Positions 52,622 to 61,681 are shown, counted from the stretch's first letter. The stretch is DNA of 64,000 nt from Fidelibacterota bacterium (GCA_947476065.1 CANJPG010000002.1:1-64000); one strand, 5' to 3'. Notes: generated by a model from the sequence alone, not told the origin. Program-made: numbers and translations.

Positions 52622-53329
52622 ATGAACGACCTCCTTCTATCCGAGGCAATGATTGCGCGGGTATTCTGGACCGAGTTGCGCGCCTCCGGATGCGCGCGGG
52701 ACGCCGCGACCGACATCAACACAGCGGTCCTTCCGCACTCCCAGGAAGTTTCCAAGTCGTTCACCCATCAGACCGGCTCAATCTCATCACAGGCTGCGGA
52801 ATTGATTTGGTTGCTCGCGCGCTACTTTCAACCCAAATCGATCGCCGAAGTCGGCACATTCATCGGCCGTTCGACACTGGCCCTCTACATGGGGGCCCGG
52901 CAGACAGTCGAGTTCCTGGCCACATGCGACTTCAGCCACAACACATGGCGCGCGCCGCCGACCGAGGCCGGCGATAAAATTCGTTATTTTGGGCTGACGT
53001 CCAGCACGCAGATGTTTCAAAGGCTGGTCGAAGAAAATCGCAAGATCGAGCTGTTCTTGTTTGATGGGCGCATCGCGCCCGAAGACCTAGATCTCATCGA
53101 GCAACTTGCGACGCCGCAGTCCGTCTTCATTCTCGATGATTTCGAAGGCGTCGAAAAAGGCGTCGTCAATGCGCTGCATCTTCGGGAAAAGTTTAAGAAC
53201 TATCTGCTGCTTGCGCCGGACGCCAGTCTGGAAACGGGATGGAATGCTTCCAATTGTCTCGGTGTCATGCTACCCGCCTCTAGTCTGCGGCTCTCGCGGC
53301 AACAGCGCCTGCCGCTGAGCATGATGTGA
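52622..53329 (+). CDS. Class I methyltransferase-like protein
   Basis: This 235-residue protein with IAEVGTFIGRSTLALYMG (motif I-like, near residues 76-93) and FLFDGRIAPEDLDLIEQL resembles class I methyltransferases of the Methyltransf_24 type (compare SAM-binding V-E-V-G). VFILDDFEGVEKG is motif-like for the acidic strand. It lies between the GDP-heptose genes and the TPR-OGT-like gene. The acceptor is unknown. Confidence 0.65.
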   Translation: MNDLLLSEAMIARVFWTELRASGCARDAATDINTAVLPHSQEVSKSFTHQTGSISSQAAELIWLLARYFQPKSIAEVGTFIGRSTLALYMGARQTVEFLATCDFSHNTWRAPPTEAGDKIRYFGLTSSTQMFQRLVEENRKIELFLFDGRIAPEDLDLIEQLATPQSVFILDDFEGVEKGVVNALHLREKFKNYLLLAPDASLETGWNASNCLGVMLPASSLRLSRQQRLPLSMM

Positions 53330-53379
53330 TATCAGCGCTAGAATAAGCCTTATCCGTCTCACAAAGCACGCTCTCCCCG

Positions 53380-55455
53380 ATGGTCAAAAAAGTTTTCACG
53401 CTCCAAGAGGCTTTGAAGCTTGCGGCGGCCTATGCAGATGCCGGGCAGTTTGATAGCGCTGAAATCTTCTACCGCAGTGTATTGAGCAAAGCACCCGACA
53501 ACGCGGAGGCGCTCAGGGGCTTTGCACGCGCACTCGCTGGCCAGGGAAAAGAAAAGCCCGTGAACGCGGCCCCAGCGGGCGACACGCATGTATCTCTTCG
53601 GTCGCTGGCAAGCGCCGGCCGTTTTGAGGAAGCCGAGGCCGCGGTCCGAAATCTCCTCGTGGCAGCGCCCGCAAGCTTCGAACTCTACGACGCGTTGGGC
53701 ATCATCCTGCGTGAGCAAAAGAAATACGGCGAAGCCTTAGAGGCCTACAAGAAATGTCTCGATATTGCCCCTGGCAACGCCACCGCGAGCAATAGTCTCG
53801 GCTTTGTCCTCTACCTGCAGGGCAAGCATAACGAAGCTTTGCCTTACTTCGAGGCTGCCATCGCCAGCGATCCAGGACATGCCGCCGCGCATTTCAGCTT
53901 AGCAAAGACGTTACGCAAACTGGGAGACCCGGTGCGGGCTGTCACTGCCGGACTTAAAGCAGTGCAACTCAGATCCGATATCCCGGCCCATCACCTTGAA
54001 CTTGCGCACATCTTGAAAGAAGTCGGGGATGTAAATACCGCAAATTCGTGGGCCTTAAACTATGCCCTGCCCGCCATGCAAAAGTTCGCGGCTCAGGGAC
54101 GGCTCAGTCATCTCGCTGATCTGGTGTCGGCATACTATCTCTTCCTCAAAGTGCGAGACACCGAAGAGCAGTATGCGCAGTTTTGCGTGCCGGCCATGGA
54201 ACTCTTTTATAACGCCGTAAAAAACGCTCAAGACCTTTTGGACGCGGCGCCGCCGATATTGGCTTCATCTCAAGCAGGCAAACGCAAGGTGGCTTTTTTT
54301 GCCGAAACAATTAGTCCCCTCGCTCACACGCGAAATCTGTTCAACTATTCCAGCGCAGTGGTTAACCGACCGGATTTGAATATTCAGCCGGTTCTTTATT
54401 ACGGCGAGGCCAGCGGCCAAGACGTTCTCGATCAATATCACGAGCAAGGCATCGCAACATTCAAGGTCCCGACCGACAGCGCCATCGAAACGCCGGGCTT
54501 ATGGCTGCGCCAAAATTTGCGCGACAACGGAATAGACACCTGCGTCATTCTCGGCACAATTTCGCCGACATTTATTTTCATGCTGGGCTTGCGTGTGGCG
54601 CCAATCCAGATTTGGTGGTCGCAAAAATATCATGGCCTCAAGCTCGACAATATTGACGGTTATCTGACGCTGGGCGGCTTCGAACCCACGCGTGAAATTC
54701 AGGGCCGGGTTTGGCGATGCATTCCCGGCCTGTTTGGTCCCGAGATCACGGCGCCGCTGACGTCTGACGAAATGGCCAAGGTAGCTGTGATACGCCGAAC
54801 GTATCTTAGAGATCGCTTCACATTGCTAGCCGGCGTCATCGGGCGGGAAGAAAAGATCGACAATGACGAATATTGGGACTGTGTCGCGACGATACTCAAT
54901 AAGCACCCCGAAATCGTCTTTATCTGGTCGGGTCAGAGCGAACGCCCCACGATCAAAAGCCGCATCGAAGCACGCGGACTCATGGACCGCTGTCACTACA
55001 TCGGCTGGGTTCAGACCAAGCTTTATGCCAATGCCGTTGATCTTTACCTCGATTCATTCCCCTTCCCAGGCGGCCATACGCTGATCGAAGCCATGGTGGC
55101 CGGAAGGCCGGCGATCTCGCTGGTGACGGACGCCGGCCGGCGCATCGGTATCCCGATTTTCGCCGAACCCTGGCTCAAAAACGACGGTGGAGAAACCCTG
55201 AGGCGCCACAACTTCGAGCCGATATTTACCGGGCCCGGTGGGGAATATCTGCTGCCCTTCGTCGCCGACACCCAAACCTATATCGAAAGGGCTCTCGCGC
55301 TGATTGAAAACCCCGGTTTTCGGGAGCGCTGGGTAGCCGCCAGCCGGCGATTTGTCCTGGAATATCTGACGGATATGAACCGGCCGGCGGAGATGCTAAA
55401 TATGCACATCATGGACGTAATCCGTGATAGAGAACGGATTATTAAGGCATCATAA
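53380..55455 (+). CDS. TPR protein with OGT/GT41-like glycosyltransferase domain
   Basis: This 691-residue protein has TPRs at about residues 5-230 (SAEIFYRSVLS, SNSLGFVLYLQGKHNEALPYFEAAI). From about 300 a GT-B fold begins (RKVAFFAETISPLAHTRN), with TLLAGVIGREEKIDN near 487, WSGQSE, CHYIGWVQTKLYANAVDLYLDSFPFPGGHTLIEAM, a segment like that of SPINDLY/OGT and HMW1C-type protein glycosyltransferases. It differs from the nine GT9-like paralogues of the left half, so the window contains two unrelated TPR-GT designs. Protein O- or N-glycosylation is the likely role, by analogy. Confidence 0.78.
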   Translation: MVKKVFTLQEALKLAAAYADAGQFDSAEIFYRSVLSKAPDNAEALRGFARALAGQGKEKPVNAAPAGDTHVSLRSLASAGRFEEAEAAVRNLLVAAPASFELYDALGIILREQKKYGEALEAYKKCLDIAPGNATASNSLGFVLYLQGKHNEALPYFEAAIASDPGHAAAHFSLAKTLRKLGDPVRAVTAGLKAVQLRSDIPAHHLELAHILKEVGDVNTANSWALNYALPAMQKFAAQGRLSHLADLVSAYYLFLKVRDTEEQYAQFCVPAMELFYNAVKNAQDLLDAAPPILASSQAGKRKVAFFAETISPLAHTRNLFNYSSAVVNRPDLNIQPVLYYGEASGQDVLDQYHEQGIATFKVPTDSAIETPGLWLRQNLRDNGIDTCVILGTISPTFIFMLGLRVAPIQIWWSQKYHGLKLDNIDGYLTLGGFEPTREIQGRVWRCIPGLFGPEITAPLTSDEMAKVAVIRRTYLRDRFTLLAGVIGREEKIDNDEYWDCVATILNKHPEIVFIWSGQSERPTIKSRIEARGLMDRCHYIGWVQTKLYANAVDLYLDSFPFPGGHTLIEAMVAGRPAISLVTDAGRRIGIPIFAEPWLKNDGGETLRRHNFEPIFTGPGGEYLLPFVADTQTYIERALALIENPGFRERWVAASRRFVLEYLTDMNRPAEMLNMHIMDVIRDRERIIKAS

Positions 55456-55499
55456 GCGATAAATCCGCCCCATACCCAGGTCCTACAGCGAGAGCCGAG

Positions 55500-55976
55500 A
55501 TGAACCAAATTCTGACCAAAAGCGTCATGCATCCTTTGATCGATCCTCCCACCGAGGAAGAGCGCGCGGCATGGCCCAAGGAAACCGTTTTTGACATGCC
55601 GGCGATGCATCGCGATGCCCGCGGCGACATGGTGCCGATCCTCGATGCCATGATGAAGAGCTGCGTGCTTATCAGGTCGGCGGTCGGCGCGGTGCGCGCC
55701 AACCACTATCACCGCACCGACTGGCATTACTGCTACATGCTGGACGGCGCCGTGGAATATATCTACCGCCCGATCGGCTCCAAGGAAACTCCGACGGTCG
55801 TACGTGCGGTCGGCGGTCAGTGCGTCTTCACGCCGCCGATGCTTGAACATGCGATGGTCTTCACGAAGCCGACCAATATGCTGACCCTTGGCCGTAACTT
55901 CCGCACGCAGGAAGTCTATGAAGCCGACATCGTCCGCATCGATCCGCTCGAGAAGCTGGTCAGCATCAAGCTTTAA
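55500..55976 (+). CDS. Cupin-domain protein, probable sugar-modifying enzyme
   Basis: This 158-residue single cupin has metal-ligand-like NHYHRTDWHYCYMLDG near residues 67-82 and PPMLEHAMVF near residues 116-125. A sugar isomerase or epimerase role is suggested by the overlapping C-methyltransferase gene (TAATG) and the downstream oxidoreductase and dehydratase. Ligand and reaction are unknown. Confidence 0.7.
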   Translation: MNQILTKSVMHPLIDPPTEEERAAWPKETVFDMPAMHRDARGDMVPILDAMMKSCVLIRSAVGAVRANHYHRTDWHYCYMLDGAVEYIYRPIGSKETPTVVRAVGGQCVFTPPMLEHAMVFTKPTNMLTLGRNFRTQEVYEADIVRIDPLEKLVSIKL

Positions 55977-57265
55977 TGAGCGCCAATAAGGTCCATAGCA
56001 AGCGCACGGCCTGCCGGCTTTGCGGCGGCCCTGACTTTGACGTTGCGTTTCGGCTGAAGCCCACGCCACCGGCCAATGCCTATCTCCAGAAAGATGAGCT
56101 TGGCACGCCGGAACCTTGCTTTCCCCTGGACCTCTATGTCTGCCGTGCCTGTCATCATGCGCAGTTGCTGGACATCGTCGATCCGTCGGTGATGTTTCGC
56201 CACTACGCATATGTATCCGGCACGTCATCGGTCTTTGTTCAGCACCTCAAGGAACTGCGCGACGACGTTTTAGGGCGCTGTCTGAACAAGTCCCCTTTCA
56301 TGGTGGAGATTGGCTCCAACGACGGCACGCTGCTGAAGCTGTTCAAAGAGCGTGGCGTTAAAGTGCTGGGCGTCGAGCCCGCGGATAATCTGGCGGCCTT
56401 CGCCAACGAAAACGGCCGCCCTACCCTGAATGCCTTTTTCAATTCAGACACCGCTGCGGCGGTTCGGGCCAAAGACGGACCCGCTCATATCATCTGTGCC
56501 AACAACGTGCTCGCCCATATCGATGCGCTGAGCGACGTCTTCGGCGGCATCAAGGATTTGATGGACAAGGACGGGCTGTGCGTATTCGAGGTGTCCTATC
56601 TAGTCGACGTGATCGAAAAAGGCCTGTTCGATACGATTTACCATGAACATGTCAGTTACCATTCGGTCGGCCCCGTGATCGGATTCCTTGCGCGCGCAGG
56701 ATTGGAGCTTTTCGCCGCGCAGCGCATCAGCACGCAGGGCGGAAGCATCCGCTTTTTTGTTCAGCATGCTAATGGCCCCTATAAACATGACGGCTCCGTC
56801 GAACAGTTGTTGGGCTACGAACAGGAACTGGGGCTGGGCACCTTGTCGCCCTTCAATGCCCTCGCCGCACGCATCGAGCGATCTTCCGAGGCGCTGCGCG
56901 CCAAAATCAAGGACAGCAAGTCGAAGGGGGCGCGTGTCGGCGGCTACGGCGCGCCGGCAAAGGTGACCACCTTGATGCATCACTTTGGCCTCGGCGCTGA
57001 CGACGTCGAATTCTTGGCCGACGACAATCCGCTCAAGCAGGGCCTCTACACGCCGGGCAAACATGTACCGATCGTGGATACATCGGCGATCTCCCGTAAT
57101 GCTCCGGACTACGTCGTAATCTTCGCCTGGAATTTTGCACGTTCCATCGTCGAGACACATCGTGCATTTGTCGACAAGGGCGGCAAGTTTGTGATTCCGC
57201 TTCCGTCGCTGGTGGAAGTCAGTTCCGCGAATATCGATCAATATCTCGCGACGACAAAAAATTAG
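55976..57265 (+). CDS. Sugar C-methyltransferase (NovU/TylCIII type)
   Basis: This is a 429-residue protein with the three-part NovU/TylCIII architecture. The N-terminal zinc region has C13-x2-C16 and C56-x2-C59 (CRACHHAQL), the central SAM domain has MVEIGSNDGTLL near residue 108-119, and there is a C-terminal domain with GGYGAPAKVTTLMHHF. Family members methylate a carbon (C3 or C5) next to a keto group of nucleotide sugars. With the RmlB-like dehydratase downstream, a C-methylated deoxy sugar is likely. It overlaps the cupin gene. Confidence 0.87.
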   Translation: MSANKVHSKRTACRLCGGPDFDVAFRLKPTPPANAYLQKDELGTPEPCFPLDLYVCRACHHAQLLDIVDPSVMFRHYAYVSGTSSVFVQHLKELRDDVLGRCLNKSPFMVEIGSNDGTLLKLFKERGVKVLGVEPADNLAAFANENGRPTLNAFFNSDTAAAVRAKDGPAHIICANNVLAHIDALSDVFGGIKDLMDKDGLCVFEVSYLVDVIEKGLFDTIYHEHVSYHSVGPVIGFLARAGLELFAAQRISTQGGSIRFFVQHANGPYKHDGSVEQLLGYEQELGLGTLSPFNALAARIERSSEALRAKIKDSKSKGARVGGYGAPAKVTTLMHHFGLGADDVEFLADDNPLKQGLYTPGKHVPIVDTSAISRNAPDYVVIFAWNFARSIVETHRAFVDKGGKFVIPLPSLVEVSSANIDQYLATTKN

Positions 57266-57277
57266 GCGGTACGGCCC

Positions 57278-58210
57278 ATGCCATTCAAAATGGCTCTCTT
57301 CGGTGCGGGAAAGTGGGCCAGGAATATTGCGCGCGCATTGACCGAACGCGGCGACGTTCACATCGAGGCTGCGCTGGTACGCGATCCGAGCAAGCCGCGT
57401 GATTGGCTCCACGGCACGCCGGTTTATACCGACCCTTCAGCTTTGCTGCGCAAACATGCCTGCGACGGGGCCGTCATCTGCACGCCGCCAGCGACCCATT
57501 CTGATTTTTGCATTACCGCGCTGGAACACGGCTTGCCCTGTTTTTTGGAAAAGCCGGCCACCCTTTCCCTAGCAGAAATGAAACGCATTGAAACCGCTGC
57601 GATGCGGGCCGGCTTGCCGGTGGTGGTCGACTACATCCATCTGCACAGCGTGCCCTTCCAACGTCTGGTGGAGGAAACACAGCGACGGGGTCGGCCCGTG
57701 AAAGTCATTGCACTGGCAGGCAATAAAGAGGCCGCCGTGCGCGACTGCTCCATCCTATGGGATTGGGGCGCCCACGATATTGCCATGGCCGTCGCCTGCC
57801 TCGGTGGGGTTGGCGCCGTACCGCACCAGGTGGACGCCTGGCCGGCTCATACCGCCGCCTTTGACAGCATACGCTTACGCTTGGATTGGGCCGGTATACC
57901 TGTTCATTTCAGGTTTTCTCAGGAATTGCCCCGTAAGGCGCGGGCTTTTTGCGTCCAGTTCCAGGAAGAGGTCTTCCTCTACACCGACCGGCCGGTACAT
58001 ACACTCACCCGGTGGCCACGCGGCGCGGCCGGGCGCTATCGCAAGGCGTCTGGCGAGGTGCTGGTGCAGGGCGGGGTCAATCCTTTGCATGCCGCATTGG
58101 ATTCGTTCATCAACAAGGCTAGAAAGCGGGCTGTTGTCAGGGATGATCTATCGTCATCGGTCGAGGTTACGCGTATCCTCGAACTGTGCGACCGGCAGCT
58201 AGCCATTTAA
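57278..58210 (+). CDS. Gfo/Idh/MocA family oxidoreductase
   Basis: This is a 310-residue protein with NAD(P) motif FGAGKWARN at residues 8-16, CTPPATHSDF, and the family's FLEKPATLSLAEM containing the catalytic-type Glu-Lys-Pro near residue 92. C-terminal beta-sheet domain follows. These enzymes oxidise or reduce nucleotide-linked sugars, for instance at C3. It starts 12 bp after the C-methyltransferase and ends 12 bp before the dehydratase. Confidence 0.85.
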   Translation: MPFKMALFGAGKWARNIARALTERGDVHIEAALVRDPSKPRDWLHGTPVYTDPSALLRKHACDGAVICTPPATHSDFCITALEHGLPCFLEKPATLSLAEMKRIETAAMRAGLPVVVDYIHLHSVPFQRLVEETQRRGRPVKVIALAGNKEAAVRDCSILWDWGAHDIAMAVACLGGVGAVPHQVDAWPAHTAAFDSIRLRLDWAGIPVHFRFSQELPRKARAFCVQFQEEVFLYTDRPVHTLTRWPRGAAGRYRKASGEVLVQGGVNPLHAALDSFINKARKRAVVRDDLSSSVEVTRILELCDRQLAI

Positions 58211-58222
58211 GAGGGAACGGAC

Positions 58223-59179
58223 GTGAAAATTGTTGTGACAGGCGGAGCCGGGTTCCTCGGCTCGCACCTCGTAGACCTGCTCGCCGAAACCTATCCCACG
58301 GCGCAGATAGTGGTTTTCGACAAGCTCACTTACGCGGGCGACTTGCGTAATCTGGAAGACGCCGAGAAAAAAGCGAAGGTCGATATTGTCGTCGGCGACA
58401 TCTGCGATCAAAGCCTGTGCCGGCGCACCTTGTCGCGGGCCGATTTGCTGATCCACACCGCCGCCGAAAGCCATGTCGACAATTCGTTCGGAAATTCGCT
58501 TGAGTTCACAACCACCAACGTTCTTGGCACGCACGTGCTGCTGGAAGCCTGCCGATTCGAGAACGTGCCGCGCATTCTGCATGTATCGACCGACGAAGTG
58601 TACGGCGAGATCCCGGTGGGTTCCGCCCACGAAGGCTCGCCGATCGTGCCGACCAACCCTTATTCCGCGAGCAAGGCCGCGGCGGAAATGATCGTCAACG
58701 GCTATTGGAAGTCTTACAAAGCGCCCATCACGATGGTGCGCGGCAACAACATCTTCGGTATCCGCCAATATCCGGAAAAGATTATTCCGATCTTCATCAT
58801 GAAGCTGATCGCCGGACAGAAGCTGCCCGTGCACGGCAACGGCAAAAACCAGCGCCACTACATCTCAGGCCCCGATGCCGCCGCCGCGATACTGACGGTC
58901 ATCAACAAGGGCGACCTCATGACCACCTATAATATCGGCTCGAAAGAGGAATATTCGAACCTCGAGATCGCGGCGATGATCTGCGAACAGTTTGGCTATG
59001 ATCCCAAGGACTGGATCGATTTTGTACCGGATCGTCCCTACAACGACATTCGGTATGGAGTCTCCCTCGACAGAATTTATGGCTTGGGTTGGGCGCCAAA
59101 ACGCAACGTGAAAGCCGACCTGCCGGCGATCGTCGCCTGGTACAAGAAGAATGGCTATCGTTACTCCGGCTTCGGCTGA
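58223..59179 (+). CDS. Nucleotide-sugar 4,6-dehydratase (RmlB-like)
   Basis: This is a 318-residue extended SDR: GGAGFLGSH at residues 7-15, FDKLTYAGDLRNL, HTAAESHVDNSF, STDEVYGEI (Thr-Asp-Glu of dTDP-glucose dehydratases) and YSASKAAAE (Tyr-x3-Lys, near residue 147-151). The NAD and substrate parts (VRGNNIFGIRQYPEKIIP) closely resemble RmlB. It makes a 4-keto-6-deoxy sugar used by the C-methyltransferase and the oxidoreductase beside it. Confidence 0.87.
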   Translation: MKIVVTGGAGFLGSHLVDLLAETYPTAQIVVFDKLTYAGDLRNLEDAEKKAKVDIVVGDICDQSLCRRTLSRADLLIHTAAESHVDNSFGNSLEFTTTNVLGTHVLLEACRFENVPRILHVSTDEVYGEIPVGSAHEGSPIVPTNPYSASKAAAEMIVNGYWKSYKAPITMVRGNNIFGIRQYPEKIIPIFIMKLIAGQKLPVHGNGKNQRHYISGPDAAAAILTVINKGDLMTTYNIGSKEEYSNLEIAAMICEQFGYDPKDWIDFVPDRPYNDIRYGVSLDRIYGLGWAPKRNVKADLPAIVAWYKKNGYRYSGFG

Positions 59180-59198
59180 TACGGACCGGACACGCTGC

Positions 59199-60305
59199 GT
59201 GAACGAGAAACCCTCGCTGAGCGACGCCGCCGCCGCCGCTGACGCAGGCGACATACCCAAGGCCACGAAAATCCTCACTGGATTGCTGGCTCAAACGCCG
59301 CACGATCCCGCCGTTCACTATAACCTCGGCATCATTGCCGCAGCGGCAGGAGATACCGTTCAAGCCGCACGGCATCTCGATGATGCCATTCTCCACGCCG
59401 AACGCGCGTTGCGCGCCGACCCGACCAGCGCGGCCGGCACACTGCTCGCCCGCTATCTCGTTGCCGCAGGCCGGCAGGCGGACGCTGGCCGGTTTTTTGG
59501 GGCGATACGCGAAGACGCACATTACGACCTGTTGATGAGCTACGGGCAGGTCTTCACGCAGCTCGGCCAGCGCGAAAGCGCCATTGCCGCCTATGACGCC
59601 GCTGCCGGGCGGCGGGCCTTGGCCGTTACAAAAAACACATCGCCGCCGGCTGCGTGGGCAAAGCACAGTCCTTTCAGCGCGGAAAACCCAAGTCCCCGCT
59701 ACGGCGCGCTGCTGGCACAGTACGAGGCCATGCACGACGCCGGCCGCAGCGATACCCACAGCGAGGGCGCCAAAACCTTCGAAGGCTTTGTCGGATTCTC
59801 AATCATGGCGCCCTATGTCCGCCGCTTTGCGCGGGAGCTCGGCGCACAATCGATGCTCGACTATGGCGGCGGGCGCGGCGCGCAGTATCAGCTGGGTCCC
59901 ATCACGCTGGACGATGCGGTCTTCCCCGATCCCAAAGCCTATTTGGGAATAGACCATATCGTCTGTTTCGATCCCGGTTTCACGCGGGCGCTGCCGCCCG
60001 ACACCTTGGATCTCGTCATCTGTATTGATGCGCTCGAGCATTGTGACCGCCAGGACCTGCCCTGGATCGTCAGGCAACTGTTCGCCAAGGCGCGATTGGG
60101 CGTATTTGCGAATATCGCGTCGTACCCGGCCGCAAAGATTCTGCCCAATGGTGAAAACGCGCACTGCACGGTGGAAGACTCCCCGTGGTGGATGGCCTTG
60201 TTCGGGACCGTCGCCGAGGATTTCCCCGCGATCAGATACCAGGTAATTGTCTCCAAGGACTTGCGGCAGAACAATCGTACCGTATTCGGAGGCGGCACGG
60301 CATAG
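59199..60305 (+). CDS. TPR protein with C-terminal methyltransferase-like domain
   Basis: This is a 368-residue protein. Residues about 5-140 are TPR-like (AVHYNLGIIAAAAGDTVQAARHL). From about 200 a class I methyltransferase fold appears: SMLDYGGGRGAQY (motif I), DHIVCFDPGFT, LDLVICIDALEHCDRQDLPWIV and an ending with VIVSKD. I chose the GTG at 59199 (GGA 8 bp upstream); ATG at 59151 would overlap the dehydratase gene by 29 bp. It could methylate a glycan attached to a TPR-bound protein, but this is inference. Confidence 0.72.
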   Translation: MNEKPSLSDAAAAADAGDIPKATKILTGLLAQTPHDPAVHYNLGIIAAAAGDTVQAARHLDDAILHAERALRADPTSAAGTLLARYLVAAGRQADAGRFFGAIREDAHYDLLMSYGQVFTQLGQRESAIAAYDAAAGRRALAVTKNTSPPAAWAKHSPFSAENPSPRYGALLAQYEAMHDAGRSDTHSEGAKTFEGFVGFSIMAPYVRRFARELGAQSMLDYGGGRGAQYQLGPITLDDAVFPDPKAYLGIDHIVCFDPGFTRALPPDTLDLVICIDALEHCDRQDLPWIVRQLFAKARLGVFANIASYPAAKILPNGENAHCTVEDSPWWMALFGTVAEDFPAIRYQVIVSKDLRQNNRTVFGGGTA

Positions 60306-60320
60306 GGCGTGGCCACCCTC

Positions 60321-60349
60321 TTGACCGCGAGCGCCGCCGGGAGTAGGAC
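60321..60349 (+). promoter_or_regulatory. Candidate promoter of metZ
   Basis: TTGACC (60321-60326) and TAGGAC (60344-60349) are 17 bp apart; the -10 match is weak (3 of 6). The predicted transcript would start near 60356, exactly at the riboswitch. Confidence 0.4.
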
Positions 60350-60355
60350 AAATAT

Positions 60356-60407
60356 CCGTGGTGATTTGAGACCGGATTGCGGCCACGTTAAAAACCGCTA
60401 AAAGGTC
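60356..60407 (+). ncRNA. SAM-II riboswitch (metA/metZ type)
   Basis: The sequence contains the SAM-II core: CGTGG (60357-60361) pairs with CCACG (60383-60387), with the conserved GTGATTTG between them and CCACGTTAAAA then CGCTAAAAGG on the 3' side. Pseudoknot pairings are visible: GACC (60370-60373) with GGTC (60404-60407), and GCGG (60379-60382) with CCGC (60395-60398). The class senses S-adenosylmethionine and lowers expression of methionine genes in alphaproteobacteria. It sits directly in front of metZ and its terminator. Confidence 0.92.
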
Positions 60408-60416
60408 GAGGGCTGT

Positions 60417-60450
60417 AGCCCCCGTGCCGTATCCGGTCGGGGGCTTTTTT
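60417..60450 (+). terminator. Terminator (expression platform) after the SAM-II riboswitch
   Basis: AGCCCCCG (60417-60424) pairs perfectly with CGGGGGCT (60438-60445), followed by TTTTTTATTT. An alternative hairpin GGGC-TGTA-GCCC (60410-60421) shares the AGCC strand and could act as an antiterminator. Control by transcription termination is thus likely. Confidence 0.85.
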
Positions 60451-60487
60451 ATTTATTGCCTCCGCCCTCTTGAGCAAGGACGACGTC

Positions 60488-61681
60488 ATGAAAGCCGATT
60501 ACGAAACACAACGCGACTGGGCGTTGAACACGCAGCTGGTGCGCGGCGCCACCGAGCGCAGCCAGTTCGAAGAAACCAGTGAAGCCATCTATCTCAACTC
60601 GGGCTATGTCTACAAAACCGCCGAAGAAGCCGAGAAGGCCTTCAAGAACGAGATCGAACGCTACGTTTATTCACGCTTTCGCAATCCCACCGTGGCGATG
60701 TTCGAGAAGCGCCTCGCGCTGATCGAAGGCGCCGAAGAGTGCCGCGCCATGGCCAGCGGCATGGCTGCCGTCTACGCCGCACTGGCGTCGCACTTGAGCA
60801 CCGGGCAGCGCCTCGTGGCCTCGCGTGCCATTTTTGGATCGTGCCAATATATCTGCGCCGAACTCCTGCCGCGCTTCGGCATCAAAACAGATTTTGTTGA
60901 CGGGTCCGACTTGGCCCAGTGGAAAGCAGCGCTTTCAACGCCCGCCGACGCCGTGTTCCTAGAATCGCCGTCCAACCCCGGGCTGGAGATGATCGATCTG
61001 AAGGCGGTATGCGATTTGGCGCACAAGGCCGGCGCCCTGGTGATAGTCGACAACGTTTTCGCCACACCGCTTTTACAGAAGCCGCTGACGTTCGGCGCCG
61101 ACGTCGTCGTCTATTCGGCCACCAAGCATATCGACGGTCAGGGCCGTTGCCTGGGCGGCGCCGTGCTGAGCTCGAAACAGTTCATCACCGACAAACTTAC
61201 GCCGTTTATGCGCCACACCGGGCCCAGCCTGTCGCCGTTCAATGCCTGGGTCCTGCTCAAGGGCTTGGAAACGCTCGAACTGCGGGTACAGCGTCATTGC
61301 GAGAACGCCCTCACGGTTGCACGGGCGTTGGAAAAGCAAAAAGGTATTACGCGAATCTTGTACCCCTGGCTGCCCTCGCATCCGCAGCATGCGCTGGCAA
61401 AGGCGCAAATGAGCGCCGGCGGGTCGGTGATTTCGTTCGAGGTGGCCGGCGGCAAGGAGGCCGCCTTCCGCCTGCTGAACCGCCTCAAGATCATCGACAT
61501 CTCCAACAATCTGGGCGATGCCAAAAGCCTGATTTGCCATCCGGCGACAACCACCCACCAGCGCCTGCCGCCGGAAGAACGCGCTCACCTTGGAATAACC
61601 GAGGGCTTTTTGCGTCTGTCAGTAGGCCTAGAGAATGTAGATGATTTATTGGCGGACTTGGCGCAAGCCTTCCAGAGTTAA
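60488..61681 (+). CDS. metZ: O-succinylhomoserine sulfhydrylase MetZ
   Basis: This is a 397-residue PLP-dependent Cys/Met-metabolism enzyme. The PLP lysine is Lys213 in SATKHIDGQGRCLGG; YSRFRNPTVAMFEKRLALIEGAE, SGMAAVYAAL and ESPSNPGLEMID are family signatures. It makes homocysteine from O-succinylhomoserine and sulfide. The ATG at 60488 has AAGGA seven bases upstream, better than the TTG at 60470. The SAM-II riboswitch in front is typical for metZ and confirms the role. Confidence 0.94.
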   Translation: MKADYETQRDWALNTQLVRGATERSQFEETSEAIYLNSGYVYKTAEEAEKAFKNEIERYVYSRFRNPTVAMFEKRLALIEGAEECRAMASGMAAVYAALASHLSTGQRLVASRAIFGSCQYICAELLPRFGIKTDFVDGSDLAQWKAALSTPADAVFLESPSNPGLEMIDLKAVCDLAHKAGALVIVDNVFATPLLQKPLTFGADVVVYSATKHIDGQGRCLGGAVLSSKQFITDKLTPFMRHTGPSLSPFNAWVLLKGLETLELRVQRHCENALTVARALEKQKGITRILYPWLPSHPQHALAKAQMSAGGSVISFEVAGGKEAAFRLLNRLKIIDISNNLGDAKSLICHPATTTHQRLPPEERAHLGITEGFLRLSVGLENVDDLLADLAQAFQS

